A stretch of 64,000 bases of DNA from an uncultured Paracoccus sp. (GCF_947496875.1 NZ_CANMEH010000003.1:1-64000); one strand, 5' to 3'. Counted from the first letter of the stretch, positions 7,779 to 16,732 are shown. A program made the numbers and translations. Notes: generated from the sequence alone by a model not told the origin.

Positions 7779-8801
7779 TTAGATGAGCTCGGCGACACCG
7801 CCGTCGGCCAGGACGCCGCCGCGCGCCACTATTTCGGCCGCGCGGAGACCACCCGCCTGCAGTCGGACGACCGGCTCGTGGCCCAGTTCGCTGAGCAGCA
7901 CCGCCATGTGGCCCTGTGGAGGCGCCGACGGTGGCCACACCGGGCCTGGCCAGACGTGACGCGCGGCTTCGCGGTCGACGTCCCCCCAGAACTGCGCGAG
8001 CAGGACCTCTCTGCCGGAGCCGGCGAGAGCGCTCAACTCCTTTTCGGCCAGAGGTGAGTTACGTGAGGGGTCGAGCGCTACGACGACCGCGTCCGGCTCT
8101 TGATCCACACGGTCTCGTTCAGAGGGGTTGATCGCGACAGACGCGCCTGCTCGCGTCAGCCCTTGCTCGATGAACGGCGCGAAGGGATTGTCACACAACA
8201 AGCTGATCCGAGCGCCTCTGAGCGCGAGCCCGGCATCCGATAGGAGACGCACACACAAGGGTCCCAGGAACGGGAACACGCCAACTTGCGGATGCCGCTC
8301 GTTGACACCGGCGACGCGAATACCGCGTTTCCGGCAGGCGAGGAGGTCGAGATCGGCATCCCGGAACTCCCATGCTTCAAACATGAGGGCGATCACGGCG
8401 TGGTCGGGGAGGTGCGCGATCATCTCGGCCGAGATTGGCCTCAGATGACCCGAATTGGTCAGGATGTCACACTCGGTCAGCATCCGTGGCTCGACGGCTC
8501 GACTGACGGTTACTCGATCGGCGACCCCGGCGGCTTTGGCAAGGGACAGCGTGGCAGAGGCCGCGTCCTCGAACGTGCCGTAGCGCCGGGTGTCGCGCGC
8601 CACTGCGTGGACATGGGCTGCGCCGGCCATCGCGGCGATCGAGGCAGTGCAGGAATAGAAGCCGGTGGCCGCCTCGGTGATCACGGTCAGACCGCTCAGG
8701 TCTAAACCGAGTGCATTGATCCGGCGATGCATGCTGCCCAGTATATCGTCCATCCGAGGACACCGATAATTCCGCGCCATCAGCGTTGGACCGGACGTCA
8801 T
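7779..8801 (-). CDS. Unrecognised two-domain protein, Rossmann-like, in the sugar operon
   Basis: I do not recognise this 340-residue protein. It appears to have two alpha/beta halves. The first (about 38-165) starts LTVITEAATGFYSCTASIAA, then has HAVARD, CDILTNSGHLRPISAEMI and AVIALMFEAWEF. The second (about 195-330) starts RGARISLLCDNPFAPFIEQG and includes PDAVVVALDP. The pattern recalls NAD(P)-binding dehydrogenase folds such as dipicolinate synthase or adenosylhomocysteinase, but no textbook GxGxxG is present. The start ATG overlaps the stop of the upstream aminotransferase by four bases (ATGA, 8801-8798), so it is translated with the NDP-sugar enzymes and probably modifies the same sugar or its carrier. 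A shorter start at Met8 is possible. No function can be assigned. Confidence 0.7.
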   Translation of the reverse strand: MTSGPTLMARNYRCPRMDDILGSMHRRINALGLDLSGLTVITEAATGFYSCTASIAAMAGAAHVHAVARDTRRYGTFEDAASATLSLAKAAGVADRVTVSRAVEPRMLTECDILTNSGHLRPISAEMIAHLPDHAVIALMFEAWEFRDADLDLLACRKRGIRVAGVNERHPQVGVFPFLGPLCVRLLSDAGLALRGARISLLCDNPFAPFIEQGLTRAGASVAINPSERDRVDQEPDAVVVALDPSRNSPLAEKELSALAGSGREVLLAQFWGDVDREAARHVWPGPVWPPSAPPQGHMAVLLSELGHEPVVRLQAGGLRAAEIVARGGVLADGGVAELI

Positions 8802-9976
8802 GATGCACTGACGTGATGCAGGGAACGCTTCGACGCTGCCGCGGCGGCGATCGCACCCAGAAGCACCGAGATCACCCGTTGCTGGTCATCGCTCGTCATC
8901 TGCGGGTAGAGCGGAAGGAGTATCGAATGCTTCTGAGCCGCCTCCGAGGCTTGTAGCGGATGCAGGTTCCCTTCGGCGTAGGGCGGCTCAAGATGCGCGC
9001 ACATGATGCCGCGCCGCGTGGCGACCCCCTCGTCGAGCATGTGCTGCATGATGCATTTCTGGTCGAGGTTGCGCGCGAGGCGCACGGGGTAGCTTTGCCA
9101 ATTGCTCCTCGCCCAGTCGGGTTCGCACGGCGGCGTGACTTCCGGCACTGATTGCAGCAAGGCGCAATAGCGCCGCGCCAGGGCACGCCGCCGCGCCACG
9201 ATCTCCGGCAGACGCTTAAGCTGCTCCCGCCCGATAGCGGCCTGCATATCGGTCATACGATAATTGTATCCGCAGACAGGGTAGCTCTCGAACACTACTT
9301 CCGCACTAGAATGCCGCACCGCGTCGGGAACCGACATGCCGTGCTGCCGGACAAGGCGGAAGAGCTGGTCGAATTCCTGGTTGTCGGTTGTCAGCATTCC
9401 TCCCTCGCCCGTCGTGAGGACCTTTCGAGGGTGGAACGAGAAGCAGACAACGTCCCCGTGCGGTCGCCCGATCTTCCGCCACTGACCATCAACGAGGATC
9501 TCCGAGCCGATCGCGCACGCGGCGTCTTCGACCACCGGCAGCCCGTGGGCTGCCGCGACGCGCAGGACCGCGGCGAGGTCGCACGGCATGCCCATCTGGT
9601 GCACGCACAGGATCGCCTGTGTCTTTTCGGTGATCGCCTCGGCAATTCGGCCGGAATCCACGTTGTAGCCGTCCGGCTCGACGTCGACGAATACCGGCTC
9701 CGCCCCGGTTTGACGAATTGCGTTCGGGCCGGCGATGAACGAGTGGCTTACGGTGATCACCTCTCCGCCGTGCGTTGCACCCACGGCAAGCAGCGCAAGG
9801 TGAAGCGCAGTCGTGCAGTTCGAGACCGCGCAGGCATACGTCGCGCCGACTTCGGCGGCAAACTGGGCCTCGAACGCGGCGACCTGCGGTCCCTGCGAGA
9901 GCCAGCCTGAAAGTACGACGGCGCGGGCAGCGTCGGCCTCCTGCTGACCTACGAACGGCTGCGCAATCGGGATCAT
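8798..9976 (-). CDS. DegT/DnrJ/EryC1/StrS-family PLP aminotransferase (second copy)
   Basis: This fold-type I PLP enzyme probably transaminates a keto-sugar nucleotide. The Schiff-base lysine lies in FSFHPRKVLTTGEGG. The cofactor aspartate segment is VVEDAACAIGS, and the N-terminal substrate segment is GWLSQGPQVAAFEAQFAA. Length is 392 residues, normal for the family. Its ATG overlaps the stop of the epimerase gene (ATGA, 9976-9973). It is only distantly similar to the other aminotransferase of the operon (10976-12088): here the lysine motif has HPRK instead of YPGK and an insertion around the DGQWRKIGRP segment. The two presumably act on different positions or different sugars. Confidence 0.85.
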   Translation of the reverse strand: MIPIAQPFVGQQEADAARAVVLSGWLSQGPQVAAFEAQFAAEVGATYACAVSNCTTALHLALLAVGATHGGEVITVSHSFIAGPNAIRQTGAEPVFVDVEPDGYNVDSGRIAEAITEKTQAILCVHQMGMPCDLAAVLRVAAAHGLPVVEDAACAIGSEILVDGQWRKIGRPHGDVVCFSFHPRKVLTTGEGGMLTTDNQEFDQLFRLVRQHGMSVPDAVRHSSAEVVFESYPVCGYNYRMTDMQAAIGREQLKRLPEIVARRRALARRYCALLQSVPEVTPPCEPDWARSNWQSYPVRLARNLDQKCIMQHMLDEGVATRRGIMCAHLEPPYAEGNLHPLQASEAAQKHSILLPLYPQMTSDDQQRVISVLLGAIAAAAASKRSLHHVSAS

Positions 9977-10965
9977 GGATTGTTACGCCTTCTGGTCGTT
10001 TGGCTGTACTCGTCGCGCCACCAGGACACGAGATCACGAATGCCGTCCCGGCGCGAGACGCGGGTCTCGAAGCCGAGCAGTTCGCGGGCCCGTTCGGCCG
10101 ATCCGAGCCGCCGCGGAACCGGATTGACTGCTCGCGCGGCTTCGTGGACGGGCACCAGGTCCTCGCGGTCCATTGCCGAAGCGAGCTCGGCGGCAAGATG
10201 GAGGAGTGACGTTTCTGTCTGGCTTGCGACGTTGAGCGCCACATCGCTCGCATCGGCCTGGGCCGCTAGAATATTTGCCCGGGCGACGTCGGTGACGTGA
10301 ATCATATCCATTGTCTGCAGCCCGTCGCCGAAGATGATCGGCGGCTCGCCCGCTTCCAGCCGCTCCATCCAGCGCACCATCACCTCGGTGTACCGCCCGT
10401 GGAGATCCATGCGGGGCCCATAAACATTGAAGTACCTCAACGCGACGTAGTCGAGGCCGTACATATCGTTGAACGACCGCAAGAGCCCTTCGCCAAAGGA
10501 TTTGGCAGCGCCGTAGAGGGTCCGGTTTCCGTAGGGGGGCTCGGTTTCTGTGGTCGGGAAGTCGTACGCCATCCCGTAGATGGATGCCGACGAAGCAAAC
10601 ACCACTTTGCGCACCTCGGACGCGACGCAGAGCCGCAGGAGGTCATAGGTCGCATCGACCATCACCTCCATGGCCTCGTCGGGTTCGGCCGCGCAGTGTG
10701 TGATGCGAAGGGCGGCTTGGTGGAAGACGGTGTCCACATCTGCGATCAGCCGTTGCATCAGGCGCTTGTCGCGGATGTCGCCGTCGGCGAGGTCCACGCG
10801 CTGGCTTCGGATCGCTTCAGCAAGGTTGGCGACGCGGCCCCTCACCATGTTGTCCACGACCACGACGCGCTCGCAGCCGGCTTCCAGCAGAAGGTCGACT
10901 ATGTGGGACCCGACGAAGCCGGCGCCGCCGGTCACGAGGACTCTCTTACCTCTCAGATCGTACAA
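9973..10965 (-). CDS. NAD-dependent sugar-nucleotide epimerase/dehydratase (GalE/WbpP-like)
   Basis: This is an extended short-chain dehydrogenase acting on nucleotide sugars. It has the Rossmann motif VLVTGGAGFVGSH, the catalytic YGAAK (YxxxK) preceded by SSASIYG, and the substrate-binding RYFNVYGPRM. It closely fits UDP-GlcNAc/UDP-glucose 4-epimerase relatives. I place the start at a TTG (10965): a good GAGGA site lies seven bases upstream, and translation from there gives LYDLRGKRVLVTGG, the usual N-terminus. The longer frame to 11007 would run into the upstream aminotransferase gene. The next gene overlaps its end by four bases. Product length is 330 residues. Its exact sugar substrate cannot be read from the sequence. 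Confidence 0.85.
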   Translation of the reverse strand: MYDLRGKRVLVTGGAGFVGSHIVDLLLEAGCERVVVVDNMVRGRVANLAEAIRSQRVDLADGDIRDKRLMQRLIADVDTVFHQAALRITHCAAEPDEAMEVMVDATYDLLRLCVASEVRKVVFASSASIYGMAYDFPTTETEPPYGNRTLYGAAKSFGEGLLRSFNDMYGLDYVALRYFNVYGPRMDLHGRYTEVMVRWMERLEAGEPPIIFGDGLQTMDMIHVTDVARANILAAQADASDVALNVASQTETSLLHLAAELASAMDREDLVPVHEAARAVNPVPRRLGSAERARELLGFETRVSRRDGIRDLVSWWRDEYSQTTRRRNNP

Positions 10966-10972
10966 GCAACAT

Positions 10973-10977
10973 TCCTC
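10973..10977 (-). promoter_or_regulatory. Ribosome binding site deciding a TTG start for the epimerase
   Basis: GAGGA on the minus strand lies seven bases before the TTG at 10965 and overlaps the stop codon of the preceding aminotransferase gene (10978-10976). It supports the rare TTG initiation over the upstream ATG at 11007. Confidence 0.6.
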
Positions 10978-12088
10978 ATACAGGATCGGCAAATGCGCCC
11001 ACGGCAACGCGGTTGACGGCGTTGATCACAGTTTGAACCTGCGTGGGCTGCAATTCGGGGAATAGTGGGAGAGACAGGGTCTCGTCGGCTAGCGCCTCTG
11101 ACACTGGGAGTTGACTCTTGTGGTAACCAAGGTTCGCATATGCGGGCTGCAGGTGGACCGGCTTGGGATAGTGCATGCTGGTTGCAATGCCGGCGTCCTG
11201 CAAATCCCTGCGAATCCGGTCCCGGTCTCCCGCTCGGATGGCGTAGACGTGGCACGCGTGGGCGGCGTCAATCCTCGCGGGCCGCACCAACTCGTCGGTG
11301 AGACCGTCCTGATAGGTCTGGGCGATCCGCCGGCGTGCCGTGTTCCAACCGTCCAAGTACTTCAGTTTAACGCCCAGCACGGCCCCCTGGACTGCCTCCA
11401 TTCGGTAGTTGAACCCGTGTCGAACGTGATTGTACTTACCGTTTTGCCCCCAGTCCCGCAGCGAGCGCACCGCGTCGGCGAGGGCGGCGTCATCGGTGGT
11501 CACCGCACCGCCTTCCCCACATGCGCCCAGGTTCTTTCCGGGGTAGAAGCTGAAGCATCCGATGTTACCGAAGGCGCCGGCGCGGGTTCCACCGGCTTCG
11601 GCACCTTGCGCCTGTGCCGCATCCTCGATCACAGCAAGACCGTGTCGCCTTGCTATCCCCGCAAGTGCGTCCATGTCAGCGAGACGCCCGTGCAGGTGAA
11701 CCGGCAGAATGGCCTTCGTCCGAGACGTAATCACCGCCTCTACCGCGGACGGGTCCATGGTCCACGTGTCCGGATCCACGTCGACGAAGACTGGCGTGGC
11801 GCCAGCATAGACGATAGCGGCCACCGTCGCGACGAAAGTCATCGGAACGGTGATTACCTCGTCTCCGGGACCAATCTCGGCTGCGAGCAGTGCGAGGTGC
11901 AGGGCAGATGTCCCCGAATTCACCGCTATTGCATACTTGGTCCCGCAATAGGCGGCGAAGCCTTCCTCGAAGCGCCTCACGGTGTCGCCGAGAACGTAGT
12001 CACAGCTGCGCAGCGTCTTCACGACCGCGGCTTCGACCTCCGCGCCGATAGCCTCATATTGCGGTGCGAGGTCGAGAAAGGGAATCAT
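10976..12088 (-). CDS. DegT-family aminotransferase, WbpE-like
   Basis: This PLP-dependent sugar-nucleotide aminotransferase has its lysine in FSFYPGKNLGACGEGG, the cofactor segment VIEDAAQAQGA, and the N-terminal [10 protein letters not shown] typical of the WbpE/DegT group. It also has a C-terminal SMHYPKPVHLQPAY. Relatives of this type put the 3-amino group on a 3-keto-2-acetamido-hexuronate nucleotide, working hand in hand with a Gfo/Idh dehydrogenase. That is exactly the gene just upstream here, whose stop overlaps this ATG (12088-12085). The open frame extends to 12184 without a plausible start. Product is 370 residues. The 3-amino assignment is inferred from family and context. Confidence 0.85.
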   Translation of the reverse strand: MIPFLDLAPQYEAIGAEVEAAVVKTLRSCDYVLGDTVRRFEEGFAAYCGTKYAIAVNSGTSALHLALLAAEIGPGDEVITVPMTFVATVAAIVYAGATPVFVDVDPDTWTMDPSAVEAVITSRTKAILPVHLHGRLADMDALAGIARRHGLAVIEDAAQAQGAEAGGTRAGAFGNIGCFSFYPGKNLGACGEGGAVTTDDAALADAVRSLRDWGQNGKYNHVRHGFNYRMEAVQGAVLGVKLKYLDGWNTARRRIAQTYQDGLTDELVRPARIDAAHACHVYAIRAGDRDRIRRDLQDAGIATSMHYPKPVHLQPAYANLGYHKSQLPVSEALADETLSLPLFPELQPTQVQTVINAVNRVAVGAFADPV

Positions 12089-13113
12089 GAGGCGAGACGC
12101 TCCATAGAGAGTTCGACAGGCTGACCGCGAAGCGCCATCGAGCGGGTCGCCGTTGACAGCATTTCCACCACTCTGAGGCCACAAGCGCCGTCCGTAACAG
12201 GCGTGGCGCCGGCTTCAATGCAGCGGGCGAACTCCTCAAGCTCGGTCAGCAGCGCTTCCTTGGACGAGATTGCCGGCGCCGACATGTCCCCGATCCGGTA
12301 GGAGACCAGATGCTCATAGCTTGGCAGCTGTACGTCCTTTGGTGAGACTCCGCGATCGTAGACCTTGACCTTCTCGCTGGTTTGCATGTCGTCGTAGATG
12401 ATCATCCGGCGGCTCCCGCCGATCAGCGTCTGACGGACTTTTACCGGAGCCAGCCAATTGACGTTCAGATGCGCCATGGCGCCATCATCGAAGAACACCG
12501 AAAGATGCGCCATGTTCTCGAGGCTGTTCGGGACGAAACACGCGCCGCTCGCCGAGATCGCGACCGGCCGCGCTTTCAGAAGGTGGTCCATGATGCCGAA
12601 GTCATGAACCGCAAGGTCCCAGATCACGCTCACGTCCCGCTGGAACAATCCGAGGTTCACCCGTGTGGAATCGTAGTAGTAAATGTCTCCCGCCGCGCCC
12701 GAATCAATCAGGTCCGCGATCGCGCGCACGGCGCCCGTGTAGACAAATGTGTGGTCCACCATCAGCACGAGTGAGCGCTGCGCCGCCTCGCTGACGAGGA
12801 TGGCCGAAGTTGTCACCGAGTCGGTCATCGGCTTTTCGACCAGCACGTGCTTGCCGGCACTGAGCGCGGCTCGCGCGATCTCGAAATGCGTACCCACCGG
12901 CGTTGCGACCACCACCGCATCGACCGCGGTGTCAGCGATAAGCTCGCGCCAGTTGGCAGTGAGCCTGGCAGAAGGATGGCGTCGTCTGGCGCGCTGGAGC
13001 GCATCCGAAGACAGATCGGCAATCATCCGAAGCTCAAGATTGTCGGTTTCCGATACAGCCCGCGCCAGATTCGGACCCCAATAACCGTAGCCAACGACAC
13101 CAACCCTGATCAT
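12085..13113 (-). CDS. Gfo/Idh/MocA oxidoreductase, WbpB-like
   Basis: This NAD-dependent sugar dehydrogenase starts [19 protein letters not shown], the dinucleotide-binding motif. It contains [17 protein letters not shown] and the hallmark catalytic-site segment [12 protein letters not shown]-terminal alpha/beta domain includes [11 protein letters not shown] and [15 protein letters not shown], as in the group that oxidises C3 of UDP-2-acetamido-hexuronates (WbpB-like). The ATG at 13113 overlaps the stop of the acetyltransferase gene, and its own stop overlaps the next ATG, so translation is coupled on both sides. Product is 342 residues; the longer frame to 13299 is an overlap artefact. The precise substrate is inferred from the B-E-D trio. 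Confidence 0.85.
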   Translation of the reverse strand: MIRVGVVGYGYWGPNLARAVSETDNLELRMIADLSSDALQRARRRHPSARLTANWRELIADTAVDAVVVATPVGTHFEIARAALSAGKHVLVEKPMTDSVTTSAILVSEAAQRSLVLMVDHTFVYTGAVRAIADLIDSGAAGDIYYYDSTRVNLGLFQRDVSVIWDLAVHDFGIMDHLLKARPVAISASGACFVPNSLENMAHLSVFFDDGAMAHLNVNWLAPVKVRQTLIGGSRRMIIYDDMQTSEKVKVYDRGVSPKDVQLPSYEHLVSYRIGDMSAPAISSKEALLTELEEFARCIEAGATPVTDGACGLRVVEMLSTATRSMALRGQPVELSMERLAS

Positions 13114-13646
13114 GACGCGCTCGTCGGCTGTATCGACGTCGCCCGGCGCAGGCGATTGGGATGCGGAACCGACGACGGTTTCCGCACGTCGCCGATAACC
13201 CGTGCCGGATTCCCCGCCACGATCATGTGGTCGGCCACATCCCTTGTAACGACGGCGCCCGCACCGACCAGCGCGTTCTCGCCGATGGTAACCCCGCACA
13301 CGATTGTGGCGTTAGAACCGATGGAAGCGCCGCGACGCACGAGCGTCGACGTACACTCCCAGTCGCCGTCACCCTGGAGCGAGCCGTCCTCGTTCGTCGC
13401 TTTCGGCAGCAGCCCGTTGGTGAACATGACTCCGTGACCAACGAAGACCTCATCCTCGAGATCGACGCCCTCACAGACGAAAGAGTGTGACGACACCTTG
13501 CAGTTCCGGCCGATCCGAGCGCCCTTTTGGATTTCGACGAACGGTCCGACGCGGCTCCGGTCGCCGATCGTGCATCCGTAGGCGTTGATCAGGTCGGGGT
13601 GCGTAAAGATCACTCCCTCCCCCAGGGCGCAGTTCGTCACCGGCAT
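13110..13646 (-). CDS. Hexapeptide-repeat N-acetyltransferase, WbpD-like
   Basis: This left-handed beta-helix acetyltransferase carries repeated hexapeptides, for example [20 protein letters not shown] and [20 protein letters not shown], then the terminal [10 protein letters not shown]. It has the insertion [16 protein letters not shown] found in WbpD-like enzymes, which acetylate the 3-amino group of UDP-2-acetamido-3-amino-hexuronate. The ATG at 13646 is preceded by CAGGAG at proper spacing, the best ribosome site of the operon, consistent with this being its first gene. A longer start (13670) lacks such a site. Product is 178 residues. It is followed by the dehydrogenase with a four-base overlap. 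Confidence 0.85.
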   Translation of the reverse strand: MPVTNCALGEGVIFTHPDLINAYGCTIGDRSRVGPFVEIQKGARIGRNCKVSSHSFVCEGVDLEDEVFVGHGVMFTNGLLPKATNEDGSLQGDGDWECTSTLVRRGASIGSNATIVCGVTIGENALVGAGAVVTRDVADHMIVAGNPARVIGDVRKPSSVPHPNRLRRATSIQPTSAS

Positions 13647-14365
13647 TGGAAAACTCCTGCGGTTCATCATAGATCATGTCCACTCCCGTCATTCATAGAC
13701 GCTTCACGCCTCCCCGGGAGGACACCAAAACGGATGTTTGCGCCTCTGCTCGCTTCGTTCAGCAAAAGCAGCTTTGGTCCCACTTGGAGGAGGCGTGCGA
13801 CTACGGACTTCGTGGCTTCTACGCCTTTTGGTCATGTCTCTGCGTAAATCGACCCGCCGGAAGCTCGACGCATCGATGCGCCGGACGAGATGGTCCGTCT
13901 CCGTCCGCTGTCAGCGTCAGGCGCCACTGCGTAGCATCCGAGCCAAAGGCGAAGCTAGAATGCGGACCCGTAACACGCAGCCTCGGCGGGGCACCGGATT
14001 ACGTTCGCAGACCTGCGTCCACGAAGTGCACTAGGAGTGGCACGTGAAGCGACTTGACCGTCGCAGAGCGGAAAGGGCCGCTGATTGCTCGCCGAGCTTG
14101 ACCAATATCCGCCCCAATCACGACGTCGCAGATCAGCGCCAGCAGGCACGATCCACTGGCGCATGTCGTCGCAAGCACGTTGCAGTTGATGACACTAAGT
14201 TGCACTGCTGGTTATCTGGTAAGGGCGGCGCATCGACGAGGCGATAGACAGGATGGTCCGTCGGCGAGACGCGCCACCACGGGTATCCGCTTGAGGGAAC
14301 AGCAACAGGCTGAAAGCGACGAGATGATTAACTGGTCCGCGGACAGATCAGGAGAAGACCCTGCG
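13647..14365. other. Divergent promoter region between the amino-sugar operon and the WecG-type gene
   Basis: About 700 bases lie between the first gene of the leftward amino-sugar operon and the rightward glycosyltransferase. Several short frames are open (such as 13676-14047), but none has a recognisable product or a good ribosome site. It must contain promoters for both units. I see no convincing promoter pair, RNA gene or repeat here. Confidence 0.45.
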
Positions 14366-15088
14366 ATGGTCAATGTGACTGAGCGGACCGGGCTACTGCA
14401 CGATCTCGGCGCCCGCATGGACGAGGGCACGGGCTTCGCGATCGCCACGCTCAATCTTGACCATCTTGTCAAGCTGGAACGGGACCTGCCGTTCCGTGCG
14501 GCCTATGCCGCCCACAGTCACGTAACCGCGGACGGTAACCCGATCGTGTGGCTGTCCCGACTGGCGGGCAGGCGAGTCGAATTGGTTACCGGATCTGATC
14601 TGGTCCTCCCCGCCGCGCGACTAGCCGCGGCGCGCCAGATTCCCGTCGCTCTGGTCGGCGGGACCCCTCAGGTGCTCGAGGCCGCCGCCCGCTCGCTGAT
14701 GGATGCGGTGCCCGGCTTAACCATCGCAGCCAAAATCGCGCCGCCGATGAGGTTCGATCCTGAAGGACTCGGCGCCGATGCTGTAATCAAGGAACTCGCC
14801 GCCTCGGGTGCCGGCCTCTCTTTTCTAGCGCTCGGGGCGCCGAGGCAGGAGATTTTTGCTGCGCGGGCCTTCGCGCAACTGCCCGGGATGGGGTTCCTGT
14901 CGGTGGGGGCAGGCTTGGATTTCCTGGCGGGAACCCAGACGCGGGCGCCAGGTTGGGTCCGCAGCCTCGCCGCGGAATGGCTGTGGCGACTGCTCCTCGA
15001 CCCGCGTCGTCTGGCTCGCCGTTATGCCGATTGCCTTGCTATCCTCCCCCGCCATGCTGCGAGAGCACTCAGGACGCGCAAGGGCTAG
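14366..15088 (+). CDS. WecG/TagA/CpsF-family glycosyltransferase
   Basis: This GT26-family enzyme transfers an N-acetyl-amino-sugar or glucose unit to a lipid-linked acceptor at the inner membrane. The signature AATLNLDHLVKL-like start (IATLNLDHLVK), VTADGNPIVWLSRLAGRRVE and the ending-motif LALGAPRQEIFAA are all present, followed by FLSVGAGLDFLAGTQTRAP. I prefer the ATG at 14366 because GGAGAAG lies about seven bases upstream; an ATG at 14324 and the longer frame from 14180 have weaker context. Product is 240 residues, usual for the family. It is divergent from the amino-sugar operon, and its product could place the diacetamido-sugar or a linkage sugar; which one is unknown. Confidence 0.85.
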   Translation: MVNVTERTGLLHDLGARMDEGTGFAIATLNLDHLVKLERDLPFRAAYAAHSHVTADGNPIVWLSRLAGRRVELVTGSDLVLPAARLAAARQIPVALVGGTPQVLEAAARSLMDAVPGLTIAAKIAPPMRFDPEGLGADAVIKELAASGAGLSFLALGAPRQEIFAARAFAQLPGMGFLSVGAGLDFLAGTQTRAPGWVRSLAAEWLWRLLLDPRRLARRYADCLAILPRHAARALRTRKG

Positions 15089-15477
15089 AGCCGCGTCGAT
15101 TGTTTTCCCAAAACTAGTGGCCGCCGACACGGGCCTACGACCGGGCATTCAATCCTTCTCTGGTGGCCACGCTGTTGCTTTGCATGCTCTCGCGGGTCAG
15201 CCGGTGCAGAAATGGAGAGCTTGGCGCGGATCAATCACACGGGCTGCGCGCAATCGGCGGGACGATAGACAGGAAGATGTCACCGGCTGATTGCAATCGT
15301 CCGTGACGGGTGCGACATGCTGGCACATGTGCGCCAAGCCGGGCAGGGTCGGTTCTCGACTATTCCGAGTTCGAGGACTTGCGATTCCCGCGACTTAGCC
15401 ACATGCCCGACCACATCACATCATTTCGGCCAAGGGGCGCTAGCGCTTTGCGCCACGGTAAGATGAGAGACTGAACG
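15089..15477. other. Intergenic region upstream of the RND operon
   Basis: About 390 bases separate the glycosyltransferase from the efflux operon. No coding frame is convincing. A perfect 10-bp palindrome GCACATGTGC lies at 15323-15332, with a further ACATG at 15315-15319 that could pair with CATGT at 15326-15330. It sits about 150 bases before the adaptor start and might be an operator for the operon, which has no adjacent regulator. Confidence 0.4.
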
Positions 15478-16722
15478 ATGATGCAACGCTTGCTGCAGAT
15501 GGCCGTCGCCGCGGCCGTGGGCCTGGGTTTGGCCCCGTTGTCCGCCCAGCAGCCGCAGATGCCGCCAACGCCGGTGAGCGTGCTCGAAGTCGCGGCCGAA
15601 CAGCTGCCGATCATCAACGAGTTGCCCGGGCGGATCTCGGCCACACGGATCTCGGAAGTCCGGCCCCGCGTCTCGGGCATCCTGGAGGAGCGGGTGTTCG
15701 AGCAGGGAACACTCGTGAACGAGGGCGACGTCCTCTACCGCATCGACGCGGCCCCGTTCAGGGTGCAGGTGGCAGCTGCCGAGGCCGCGCTGGCAAGGGC
15801 CCAGGCGACGCTGTCGAGCGCACAGGTCGAGCTTGACCGGCAGCAGCAGCTCCGCGAGCGGAACGTGTCGGCCGGTGTCGAGCTGGAGCATGCCGAAACC
15901 GTGGTTCTGCAGGGCAAGGCCGACGTCGCGATCGCCGAAGCGCAGCTGGCCGAGGCGCAGTTGAACCTGGACTATACCGAGGTCCGGGCGCCGATCAGCG
16001 GCGTGATCGGCCGGGCGCTGGTGACCGAAGGCGCCCTGGTCAGTTCGACCGCCGGCGAGCATCTGGCCCTGATCCAGCAGCTCGACCCCGTCTATGTGGA
16101 TTTCACCCAGTCGACATCCGAGATGTTCGCGCTGCGCCGCGCCCTTGACGCCGGCGAACTGGTTGCCACGGCGCCAGATGAGGCAACGGTTCAGCTTCGC
16201 TTCGACGACGGCAGCCCGTATGAGCATCGCGGGACGTTGCTGTTCTCCGAAGCGGCGGTGGACGAGACCACCGGCCAAGTCACCCTGCGAGCCGAGTTCC
16301 CGAACCCCGACGGGCTGCTGCTGCCAGGGCTCTATGTGCGGGTGCGGATCGAGCAGGCGGTCAATCAGAACGCCATCGCGATTCCCCAGAAGGCCGTATT
16401 GCGCGACGGCCGCGGCAACCCGCAGGTCTATGTGATGGGTGCAGAAAACACGGTAGACCTGCGCCCGGTCCGCTTGGGCGTGCCGCTGGAGGACCGGTGG
16501 CTTGTCCAGAGCGGGCTGGAACCTGGCGAGGTGGTCGTGGTGGAGGGCGCGCAGAAGCTCTACCCCGGTGCGAAAGTGGCACCCGAACCGGTCGATGCCG
16601 CGGCCGCGGACGAGGCGTCGCCGGACCCGGAGTCGGCTCAGCCCGCGGCCGATGCGTCGCGCGACGGTCAAACCGCGGACGACCAGGCCGAATCTCCGAC
16701 CACCGGCGCAGCGGCAAACTGA
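15478..16722 (+). CDS. RND efflux periplasmic adaptor (AcrA/MexA type)
   Basis: This membrane fusion protein links an inner-membrane RND pump to an outer-membrane channel. The N-terminus is a Sec signal (hydrophobic MAVAAAVGLGLAPLSA, cleavage near SAQ) without the lipobox cysteine common in AcrA, so the mature protein is probably soluble periplasmic rather than lipidated. The lipoyl half-motifs are visible (ISEVRPRVSGIL with EGDVLYRID, and LDYTEVRAPISGVIG) and flank a coiled-coil hairpin (about 95-145). Beta-barrel and membrane-proximal domains follow. The C-terminal 45 residues are an acidic, Ala/Pro-rich tail. A start at the second Met (15481) is equally possible. It lies ten bases before the pump gene. 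Confidence 0.9.
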   Translation: MMQRLLQMAVAAAVGLGLAPLSAQQPQMPPTPVSVLEVAAEQLPIINELPGRISATRISEVRPRVSGILEERVFEQGTLVNEGDVLYRIDAAPFRVQVAAAEAALARAQATLSSAQVELDRQQQLRERNVSAGVELEHAETVVLQGKADVAIAEAQLAEAQLNLDYTEVRAPISGVIGRALVTEGALVSSTAGEHLALIQQLDPVYVDFTQSTSEMFALRRALDAGELVATAPDEATVQLRFDDGSPYEHRGTLLFSEAAVDETTGQVTLRAEFPNPDGLLLPGLYVRVRIEQAVNQNAIAIPQKAVLRDGRGNPQVYVMGAENTVDLRPVRLGVPLEDRWLVQSGLEPGEVVVVEGAQKLYPGAKVAPEPVDAAAADEASPDPESAQPAADASRDGQTADDQAESPTTGAAAN

Positions 16723-16732
16723 AGAGCGGATC

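Noticed and set aside
7156..7782. 208-codon frame in the gene-poor interval
   Set aside because: Composition is rich in Arg, Trp and Cys, no ribosome site stands out and nothing is recognisable; it overlaps the end of the 7779-8801 gene region.
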